DNA from: an uncultured Eubacterium sp.
Lineage (GTDB): Bacteria > Bacillota > Clostridia > Peptostreptococcales > Anaerovoracaceae
Assembly: GCA_900551775.1 (NCBI GenBank)
Contig: URXI01000302.1
Span: 1 to 5,235, forward strand
Length of the DNA stretch: 5,235 nucleotides
Direction of reading: 5' to 3'
Shown: positions 1 to 4,689 of the stretch, one piece after another
Layout: each line of letters begins with the position of its first letter
How positions within the stretch are numbered: position 1 is the first letter of the stretch
Program-made: the position numbers and the translations under genes
The notes under the pieces: generated by a model
The model's input: only the letters and a program-made list of their open reading frames with translations
Told to the model about the DNA's origin: nothing
The model's database searches: none

Positions 1-729
1 GGCTGCCGCTAATTTACCGGATTTAAGCGCCTCAGCCAGGTCCTCTTCGTTGATCAAAGCGCCTCTGGCAGTGTTTATGAGAATCGCGCCGTCTTTTAAT
101 TGACTGATAAAATCTTTGTCAACGAATTTTTCGTTTTCTGATGTCAGCGGACAGTGCAGGGTGATAAAATCAGAGTTCATGGCGGCCTCTCTATTACGAC
201 TGTAAACGTTGACTTTCATACCGAAGGCTTCCGCTATGCGGGCGACTCTTTTACCGATATTTCCATAGCCGATGATACCCAGCGACTTCCCGTCTAACAA
301 GGTGAGCGCGCCTTCATCAAAAGTAAAATCCTTGCTCTGATACCATTTTCCCTCTTGTACGGCGGCATTATATCTGCCTGCCAGGTTGGTCAGCTCCAAA
401 ATCAGGGCAAAAGCATGCTGCGCCACAGCTTCTGTAGAATAAGCAGGTACGTGGCAGACTGCAATACCGTATTCTTTGGCAGCTTGTATGTCAACGTGGT
501 TGTAGCCAGTCGCCGTTACACCGATAAATTTCAAGTTGGGGCAGTGTGATATGATTTCCCTGGTAATTTCGCATTGACTGACAAAGATGCCGTCACTATC
601 ACCGATACGGGCAATGATTTCATCATCATCACTGCGGTCATAGCGGTGAAAATCTCCGATCTCTTCAAGTGGCGCCCAGGAAAGGTCGCCGGGATTGATG
701 GAATAACCATCTAAAATTATTAATTTCAT
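1..729 (-). CDS. D-2-hydroxyacid dehydrogenase, partial (C-terminus beyond window edge)
   Basis: This is the N-terminal 243 residues of a D-isomer-specific 2-hydroxyacid dehydrogenase, a cytosolic enzyme that interconverts a 2-oxoacid and a D-2-hydroxyacid with NAD(P)H. Visible signatures are the substrate-loop segment VTATGYNHVD (residues 71-80), the Rossmann motif GYGNIG (154-159), LHCPLT (about 191-196) and INTARGALINEEDL, in which Arg222 is the expected catalytic arginine. The family is usually about 315-330 aa, so the catalytic Glu and His lie past the left edge. After the second Rossmann strand the sequence reads VYSRNR instead of having an acidic residue, which hints at NADP(H) preference (inference). 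The linker from there to LHCPLT is about 10-15 residues shorter than in many relatives. The glycerate/hydroxypyruvate branch is the best guess, but substrate is not determinable. An in-frame ATG lies 8 codons upstream (751-753), but the Shine-Dalgarno sequence falls between the two, favouring the start at 729. Confidence 0.93.
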   Translation of the reverse strand, partial: MKLIILDGYSINPGDLSWAPLEEIGDFHRYDRSDDDEIIARIGDSDGIFVSQCEITREIISHCPNLKFIGVTATGYNHVDIQAAKEYGIAVCHVPAYSTEAVAQHAFALILELTNLAGRYNAAVQEGKWYQSKDFTFDEGALTLLDGKSLGIIGYGNIGKRVARIAEAFGMKVNVYSRNREAAMNSDFITLHCPLTSENEKFVDKDFISQLKDGAILINTARGALINEEDLAEALKSGKLAAA

Positions 730-739
730 TGTATTTATT

Positions 740-746
740 ACTCCTC
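740..746 (-). promoter_or_regulatory. Ribosome binding site deciding the dehydrogenase start
   Basis: On the minus strand this reads GAGGAGT, 10 nt before the ATG at 729-727. It lies downstream of an alternative in-frame ATG at 753-751, so it can serve only the later start. Confidence 0.85.
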
Positions 747-813
747 GATTCATAATACTAAATACGATGTCAAAATTGTCCTCTCTGCTGCACTTTTCCT
801 TAAACATCGCCGC

Positions 814-942
814 GCGGCAACGTCGTGATATTGTGGAACTATTATACCGTGTGCAATCCTCTGAAAATAGAATTGAAGCACATGATTCAATAAACGCTTC
901 CTCCCAGCGAAGCTGCAGGATTGTGCGTTTATTATAACACAA
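814..942 (-). repeat. Intergenic repeat copy A (minus orientation)
   Basis: Read on the minus strand, this copy matches copy B on the plus strand. It shares a 17-nt exact block (925-941 with 1615-1631) and a 21-nt exact block (881-901 with 1657-1677). About 29 of the next 40 positions, up to TATAAT, also match. Internal structure: arms AATAAACGC and GCGTTTATT (925-933 and 889-897) enclose a CAGC/GCTG triloop hairpin (905-915). A second stem follows, CATGTGC with GCACACG (878-884 and 848-854), with one A-C mismatch and a 23-nt loop, then GG and TATAAT. The tail to 814 matches copy C instead (ATATCACG, then CGTTGCCGC). Confidence 0.8.
841..870 (-). promoter_or_regulatory. Candidate promoter for the dehydrogenase (module A1)
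   Basis: A perfect TATAAT is read on the minus strand at 846-841. The -35 region is weak: TATTTT at 17 nt, or TTTTCA at 15 nt. Transcription would start near 834 and give a leader of about 105 nt. The early leader contains the perfect palindrome GCCGCGCGGC (809-818). This promoter sits in the repeat family described separately and has the same layout as the promoter in front of the mntP leader. Having matching promoter modules facing each divergent gene supports function, but a start site has not been shown. Confidence 0.55.
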
Positions 943-946
943 TCCT
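917..946. repeat. Perfect 9-bp inverted repeat around a TATAAT
   Basis: AGGATTGTG (917-925) and CACAATCCT (938-946) are perfectly complementary across a 12-nt spacer that holds a TATAAT box on the minus strand (936-931). On the plus strand the second arm is followed by TTTTA, so a weak AT-rich terminator is possible. An operator dyad over a -10 box is equally plausible. Related words occur nearby: TGCAATCCT at 852-860 and TGCCATCCT at 956-964. Confidence 0.6.
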
Positions 947-1024
947 TTTACCTTGTGCCATCCTTCTATATAAATAGTATTACGATTACGAAAGGCTGCG
1001 GGAAGTCTTGTGAAATTTTGAGAA

Positions 1025-1092
1025 AGTCCGCAATCCCGCCCAGCAGAAAAAAAGTGCAGGACATTTCTTGAGAGACAGTGCGATTGCGGACT
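1025..1092. repeat. Perfect 11-bp inverted repeat with a 46-nt loop
   Basis: AGTCCGCAATC (1025-1035) is exactly complementary to GATTGCGGACT (1082-1092). No U-tract follows the stem on either strand, so it is not an intrinsic terminator. The loop includes a run of seven to eight A residues. It could be a remnant of a small palindromic element, an operator pair or a structured RNA. No function can be assigned. Confidence 0.65.
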
Positions 1093-1276
1093 ACAGGAGC
1101 GAATATTTGGTCCAGAGTAGTGCGCTGCATTTAATATTGAAGTATTGAGATTGCAAATAGACGAAATGGATATATGTAGTTGTTGACACTTTGATAAGCG
1201 AAAGTTAGTCTTTCACAGCAAATGCTTGAAAATCAGATCCTAAGAAAACTGGTTACGTTACAGCAAAATTTAACTA

Positions 1277-1459
1277 TTTGGAGCCTGTTTACAAAAAATG
1301 AGTATAAAAAATATCAGTAAATCCCATCAATTATCATCAAAATGGGTTAAAAACAGCATAAAATCGTTCTAATTTCGAACTTATTTACATTTGCTTCCAA
1401 AAAATTATACTCAATTTTAAAAAAGCAACGTCATATAGTAAAATTGCATTTGGAGGCTG
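1277..1459. repeat. AT-rich segment with flanking direct repeats and an internal inverted repeat
   Basis: The near-identical words TTTGGAGCCTG (1277-1287) and TTTGGAGGCTG (1449-1459) bound a very AT-rich stretch. Inside it, AAAATGAGTATAA (1295-1307) is complementary to TTATACTCAATTTT (1405-1418) with one extra base. A smaller dyad CCCAT/ATGGG lies at 1323-1346. The arrangement resembles a degraded insertion, but the flanking words are longer than usual target duplications and are imperfect. No coding potential was seen. Confidence 0.35.
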
Positions 1460-1481
1460 ACTTCAACAGCTTTCATACGTT

Positions 1482-1564
1482 TGCCGTGGTTAGCATCTGC
1501 CTTGAACTTGCGATTGACGACGGCACATGGTATAATGTTTCCTATATTATCACGGCGTTGCCGC
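1482..1564 (+). repeat. Intergenic repeat copy C with a promoter
   Basis: The promoter reads TTGCGA (1508-1513), 17 nt, TATAAT (1531-1536). The segment CACATGGTATAAT and the following TTCC, ATATTATCACG and CGTTGCCGC (about 1526-1564) match the tail of copy A. TGCCGT (1482-1487) and ACGGCA (1520-1525) form arms around the -35 region, as in the other copies, but the loop is longer and does not share their TATTTT core. Just after the expected start site, CGGC-GTT-GCCG (1553-1563) can form a small hairpin. It is a diverged family member and an additional candidate promoter towards mntP. Confidence 0.55.
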
Positions 1565-1576
1565 AAGGTAGAACTC

Positions 1577-1717
1577 ATTGAAACACATGCTTTATTCTAT
1601 TTTTATAGGTCGCATGTGTTATAATAAACGCTATAATCCAAACAGCTGCGCTGTAAGGAAGCGTTTATTGAATCATGACTTTCAATTGTATTTTCAAAGG
1701 AAGAGTCATGGTATAAT
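1577..1717 (+). repeat. Intergenic repeat copy B (two hairpin-TATAAT modules, B0 and B1)
   Basis: Module B0 has ATTGAA, then perfect arms AACACATGC (1582-1590) and GCATGTGTT (1612-1620) around a 21-nt loop, with TATAAT at 1620-1625. A linking structure follows: AATAAACGC (1623-1631) pairs with GCGTTTATT (1661-1669) around a CAGC-TGC-GCTG hairpin (1643-1653) and a TCC/GGA pairing. Module B1 has ATTGAAT, perfect arms CATGACT (1674-1680) and AGTCATG (1704-1710) around a 23-nt loop, then TATAAT at 1712-1717. The part from 1615 to 1717 is the plus-strand counterpart of copy A. Confidence 0.8.
1686..1717 (+). promoter_or_regulatory. Candidate mntP promoter (module B1)
   Basis: TATAAT at 1712-1717 is the last good -10 box before mntP. 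The -35 match is poor: TATTTT at 17 nt, or TTTTCA at 15 nt. A start near 1724 would place the first base pair of the folded leader (1738) about 14 nt into the transcript. That geometry fits a riboswitch-type leader and favours this as the working promoter over the boxes at 1620 and 1531. Confidence 0.55.
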
Positions 1718-1737
1718 CCTATCACTTTCAAAATAAA

Positions 1738-1871
1738 CTTAGTTGAGAGAATGGTGCGTCTCGGGGAGGAACTGAAGTGCTCCGGGATCTGCCAGCAAGG
1801 ATCGCGGCTCTTGACAGGCGAGACTTGCCAGGAGCTCGGCTCCGCTTTAAATCAACTTAAGGAAGTGAAGT
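1738..1871 (+). promoter_or_regulatory. Structured mntP leader, candidate metal-sensing riboswitch
   Basis: The leader folds into a coherent multibranch structure. A closing stem pairs 1738-1746 with 1852-1861 (one bulged base), and its 3' arm runs into the Shine-Dalgarno AAGGAAG (1859-1865). A long stem pairs 1752-1763 with 1819-1830, with one mismatch and two G-U pairs. Inside it are GGAG/CTCC (1765-1768 with 1780-1783) and GATC/GATC (1786-1789 with 1800-1803). A GGAGC/GCTCC hairpin (1831-1843) stacks directly after. The words GGGGAG (1763-1768) and GCGAGAC (1818-1824), together with the mntP gene, recall the yybP-ykoY Mn2+ riboswitch, but the usual GGGGAGUAG is not intact and the pairing differs from what I remember. 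It may be a diverged member or another class. Ligand-controlled exposure of the ribosome binding site is inference. Confidence 0.5.
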
Positions 1872-2417
1872 ATGGGATTATTTGAGGTTTCGCTGATAGG
1901 AGTGGGGCTTGCCATGGATGCTGCCTCAGTGGCCATGACCAATGGAATGGTCTATAAAAGGCTTTCCATTGGCAATTACATAACGATGCCGCTGCTTTTC
2001 GGTATATTTCAGGGAGTCATGCCTTTGATCGGTTTTTATGCAGGGACACTTTTTGCAGGGATCATCATGAAATATAGCGGAATTGTTATATTTGCGATAT
2101 TGGCAGCGATAGGCGGCAATATGATCAAAGAAAGTCTGTCGAAAGAGAGCGGAATAGAAGAAATTAAGAATTTGACGATGACGATTTTGATTTTTCAGGC
2201 CATAGCCACCAGCATCGACGCTTTTGCTGTTGGTGTGGGATTTTGCGCTATACGTGTTGATATATTGCCAGCAGCATTCATCATTGCAGTGATTACCACA
2301 TTCATGGTAGCGGGAGCAATCGCTGTCGGCAAGAAGTTCGGCGATATATTTGAAAACAAAGCAGAGTTTCTGGGCGGTGTCATTTTGATTATCATAGGAG
2401 TCAAAGGCTTATTGTGA
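1872..2417 (+). CDS. mntP: Manganese efflux pump MntP
   Basis: This is a 181-aa, highly hydrophobic protein of the MntP (DUF204) family, which exports Mn2+ across the cytoplasmic membrane to prevent manganese toxicity. The length is normal for the family and about six membrane segments are evident. The two family signature motifs with buried acidic residues are present: GLAMDAASVAM with Asp16 near the N-terminus, and SIDAFAVGVGF with Asp116 at the start of the second half. They reflect the internal duplication of the fold. FQGVMPLIGFYAG (46-58) and IGGNMIKE (80-87) are further family-type stretches. The start is supported by AAGGAAG six nt upstream. The gene follows a structured leader that may sense a metal ion. 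The next gene, rph, begins 86 bp later with only a weak hairpin between, so read-through is likely. Confidence 0.93.
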   Translation: MGLFEVSLIGVGLAMDAASVAMTNGMVYKRLSIGNYITMPLLFGIFQGVMPLIGFYAGTLFAGIIMKYSGIVIFAILAAIGGNMIKESLSKESGIEEIKNLTMTILIFQAIATSIDAFAVGVGFCAIRVDILPAAFIIAVITTFMVAGAIAVGKKFGDIFENKAEFLGGVILIIIGVKGLL

Positions 2418-2426
2418 CAACTGTCT

Positions 2427-2457
2427 CAGGCCTTTGCCGCTAAAGCTGGCAAGGCTG
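2427..2457 (+). terminator. Weak hairpin after mntP, possible attenuator
   Basis: CAGGCC-TTTGCC (2427-2438) can pair with GGCAAGGCTG (2448-2457) with one or two bulged bases and a 9-nt loop, followed by TTTCTG. The short, interrupted U-run makes it a poor intrinsic terminator. It may only reduce read-through from mntP into rph or protect the mntP mRNA end. Confidence 0.35.
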
Positions 2458-2503
2458 TTTCTGCCAGATAAAAACAAACCAGATAAATAAAAGGAGTATT
2501 CAT

Positions 2504-3211
2504 ATGAGAACAGATAGAAAATTTGATGAGACAAGGAATGTAAAAATCACCGATCATTATTTAATGAGCCCACAGGGTTCTGTTTTGATAGAAATGGGCA
2601 ACACCAAAGTGATATGTACGGCATCTGTCGAGGAGTCAACGGCAAAGCATCTTGCGGGAACAGGGAAAGGCTGGGTTACTGCCGAATACGCCATGCTCCC
2701 AGGCTCCACGGGAACCAGGAAAAAAAGAGAAAAGGGAAAGGCTGATGGCAGATCCGTAGAAATACAGCGCTTGATCGGACGGTCCCTGAGATCTGTCGTG
2801 GATATGGAAAAGCTGGGGGAGCGGACCATCTGGATCGACTGCGATGTGATTCAGGCTGACGGAGGAACCAGAACAGCTTCCATCACCGGCGCTTATGTTG
2901 CAATGGTGCAGGCCATGCAATGGATGAAGGAAGAAGGAATGATTGAAGAATTGCCAGTAACGGGTTATGTTTCTGCCATCAGTGTTGGCATTGTCGAGGG
3001 AGAACGGCTGCTGGATCTATGCTATGCAGAGGATTCTCATGCGAAAGTGGATATGAACGTCGTCATGACGGACAGCGGCGAATACATCGAAATACAAGGT
3101 ACAGGTGAAGAAGCGCCGTTTTCGAAGAATGACTTGTTAGCGTTATTGGAACTTGGAAGCAAGGGATGCAGCAAACTTCACAAGATTCAAAAACAAATAT
3201 TAGGTGAATAA
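2504..3211 (+). CDS. rph: Ribonuclease PH
   Basis: RNase PH is a phosphate-dependent 3'-to-5' exoribonuclease that trims tRNA 3' ends and degrades structured RNA as a ring-shaped hexamer in the cytoplasm. The 235-aa length is that of a complete enzyme. Recognised motifs are GSTGTRKKREKGKADGRS (residues 67-84), EIQRLIGRSLRSVVD (86-100), and the phosphate-binding region CDVIQADGGTRTASITGAYVA (113-133) with Arg123. YAEDSHAKVDMNVVM (174-188) carries conserved acidic residues Asp177 and Asp183, which I infer are the metal-binding site. The C-terminal FSKNDLLALLELGSKGCSKL is also typical. AAGGAG (2491-2496) lies 7 nt before the ATG. The gene is followed 33 bp later by rdgB, a pairing frequent in Firmicutes. 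No broken or missing motifs were seen. Confidence 0.97.
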   Translation: MRTDRKFDETRNVKITDHYLMSPQGSVLIEMGNTKVICTASVEESTAKHLAGTGKGWVTAEYAMLPGSTGTRKKREKGKADGRSVEIQRLIGRSLRSVVDMEKLGERTIWIDCDVIQADGGTRTASITGAYVAMVQAMQWMKEEGMIEELPVTGYVSAISVGIVEGERLLDLCYAEDSHAKVDMNVVMTDSGEYIEIQGTGEEAPFSKNDLLALLELGSKGCSKLHKIQKQILGE

Positions 3212-3244
3212 TATATATTAATTAAGAAAGAAAAAGGAGCAGTT

Positions 3245-3844
3245 ATGGACACGATTATCGCAGCTTCGAGAAACCAACACAAAATTGTAGAAATCGAAGC
3301 GATTACGAAAAAATTTGGAATGACAATTATTTCTAGAGACGAGGCTGGAGTACCGAAGATTGAAATTGAAGAGGACGGGGAAACCTTCGAAGAAAACTCA
3401 TTTAAAAAGGCCAATGAAATCATGAAGATGTGCGGAAAGACGACCATCGCCGATGATTCCGGTCTCATGGTCGAATATCTGGGAGGCGCTCCAGGCGTAT
3501 ATTCAGCCAGGTTTGCTGGAGAAGACTGCAACGATACGAAGAACAACGAAAAGCTCATCTCCCTTCTGGACGGCGTGCCATACAAAGAAAGAAGGGCAAA
3601 ATTCGTATCTGTCATTACGATGGTTTTCCCTGACGGTACGTCTCTGACGGCCAGAGGCGAATGCGAGGGACATATTATCGATACGCCAGTGGGAGAATAC
3701 GGCTTTGGATACGATCCGCTTTTCGTACCCGATGGATTTCAGCGCACATTTGCCCAGCTGCTTCCAGAAGAAAAGAATCAGATCAGCCATAGAGCGAAAG
3801 CCCTGTTGGAATTAGAACGACTACTGGAAGAAAGGAATTCCTGA
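3245..3844 (+). CDS. rdgB: XTP/dITP diphosphatase (RdgB/HAM1 family)
   Basis: This cytosolic enzyme hydrolyses non-canonical purine nucleotides (ITP, dITP, XTP) to monophosphates plus pyrophosphate, keeping them out of DNA and RNA. The 199-aa protein is full length. The N-terminal nucleotide-binding motif SRNQHK (residues 8-13) is the family's (S/T)xNxxK. GETFEENSFKKA (45-56) and ADDSGLMVEYLGGAPGVYSARFAG (69-92) contain the conserved acidic residues, with Asp71 the likely general base. EYGFGYDPLF (151-160) and ISHRAKAL (180-187) complete the purine-binding site. AGGAG (3235-3239) sits 5 nt before the ATG. The stop codon is only 5 bp before the next start, so the downstream membrane protein is probably translationally coupled. 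Confidence 0.97.
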   Translation: MDTIIAASRNQHKIVEIEAITKKFGMTIISRDEAGVPKIEIEEDGETFEENSFKKANEIMKMCGKTTIADDSGLMVEYLGGAPGVYSARFAGEDCNDTKNNEKLISLLDGVPYKERRAKFVSVITMVFPDGTSLTARGECEGHIIDTPVGEYGFGYDPLFVPDGFQRTFAQLLPEEKNQISHRAKALLELERLLEERNS

Positions 3845-3849
3845 GAAAT

Positions 3850-4689
3850 ATGAAGACAAGATTCGCCAAAATGGTGGTTTTGGGAATTAAACAGTTCAGA
3901 GATCCGTATTACCAGGGATTTGCGGCACAGATGTCCTTTTTTATCATGTTGTCCCTGGTACCTACGATTATCGTCTTATCGCAGCTTTTAGGCGTGCTGG
4001 ATATTCCGCTTGATTTTATGGATGACTGGGTCAACAAGTATGTTTCTCCAGATATGGCTGGAACCCTGAAGGACATTCTGAAGGACAGCGGCAAATCGTC
4101 TGCTGCCACGTCCAATATCGTCATGATCATCATGGCGCTGTGGGCGGCATCGAGAGCGCAGTTTTCCATGATGCGGATTGCCAACTATACCTATACCAGC
4201 GGAAGGACGACAGGCAGTTTTTGGAGAGAAAGAATCAGGTCGCTGAAGACCATGGCTTTGACCTTGTTCACCCTGGCCTTTGTAGCCATTATTCCCGTGT
4301 ATGGCAAACTGATCTTACAGACCATATTCGGGCAAATTGTGGAAGGCACATTGATCGACACTTTGTGGACATACCTCAGATGGCCTATTGCCGGTGCGCT
4401 TTATTTCTTAATGGTTTCCTACAACTACTATGTACTGCCCAATGAGAAATTAAAATTTCGGGAAATCGTTCCCGGAAGCATCTTCGGCGCGGTGGGGATG
4501 TTGGTGGTGACCATGGTCTACTCTATCTATGCTGCCCAAGTGGCTAATTACAACATCATCTATGGATCTTTGGCCAGTTTCGTAGCGCTGCTGTTTTGGT
4601 TTTACTTTTTATCGTGGGTGCTTTGTCTGGGCATTTTGTTCAACAAAGTCTGGAAAGATACGAAGGAAGGAGGAACTCTCGATGTATGA
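3850..4689 (+). CDS. YihY/BrkB (virulence factor BrkB) family integral membrane protein
   Basis: This is a 279-aa polytopic inner-membrane protein of the YihY/BrkB family, whose molecular function is not firmly established despite old annotations as ribonuclease BN. About six membrane segments are visible, roughly at residues 24-47, 87-103, 131-150, 175-195, 208-230 and 238-265. Family-type stretches are GFAAQMSFFIMLSLVPTI (23-40), ALWAASRAQFSMMRIANYTY (96-115), PGSIFGAVGML (208-218) and YAAQVANYNIIYGSLASFVAL (237-257). The family's usual C-terminal GAELN is replaced by GILFN, losing the acidic residue. No strong ribosome binding site is well placed: AAAGGA (3831-3836) is 13 nt upstream, inside rdgB, so coupling to rdgB translation is likely. 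The 3' end overlaps the next gene by 8 bp. Confidence 0.9.
   Translation: MKTRFAKMVVLGIKQFRDPYYQGFAAQMSFFIMLSLVPTIIVLSQLLGVLDIPLDFMDDWVNKYVSPDMAGTLKDILKDSGKSSAATSNIVMIIMALWAASRAQFSMMRIANYTYTSGRTTGSFWRERIRSLKTMALTLFTLAFVAIIPVYGKLILQTIFGQIVEGTLIDTLWTYLRWPIAGALYFLMVSYNYYVLPNEKLKFREIVPGSIFGAVGMLVVTMVYSIYAAQVANYNIIYGSLASFVALLFWFYFLSWVLCLGILFNKVWKDTKEGGTLDV

Larger units (their letters stand above)
947..1476. other. Gene-free intergenic DNA
   Basis: I find no credible coding sequence here on either strand: no ORF of useful length, no ribosome binding site paired with a start, and no tRNA or rRNA signature. It contains the inverted repeat at 1025-1092 and the AT-rich segment at 1277-1459. A TTGACA (1183-1188) is followed at 17 nt only by TAGTCT, so I do not call a promoter there. 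Confidence 0.7.

Noticed and set aside
355..549. Plus-strand open frame of 64 codons
   Set aside because: It is antisense to the well-supported dehydrogenase, has no ribosome binding site and has no recognisable product.
1183..1211. TTGACA as a promoter -35 box
   Set aside because: The best -10 at correct spacing is TAGTCT, a weak match, and no gene or structured RNA follows within reach.
814..1717. Repeats considered as a CRISPR array or integron attC sites
   Set aside because: Spacing is irregular, copies lie in both orientations, no cas or integrase gene is present, and the arms lack attC core sites. The arms vary while the loops are conserved, unlike CRISPR repeats.
814..1717. Repeats considered as a miniature transposable element
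   Set aside because: Transposon ends would be the same in each copy. Here the arms change between copies while pairing is kept, and no target duplication is visible.
1738..1871. T-box leader
   Set aside because: No T-box sequence (AGGGUGGNACCGCG-like) is present and the downstream gene is a transporter for a metal, not an aminoacylation or amino acid gene.
2464..2487. Direct repeat of CCAGATAAA before rph
   Set aside because: It is short and AT-rich and lies just upstream of a normal ribosome binding site; chance is a sufficient explanation.
3187..3615. Minus-strand open frame of 142 codons
   Set aside because: It lies opposite rdgB, whose motifs are all intact; it looks like a shadow frame with low-complexity hydrophobic content.
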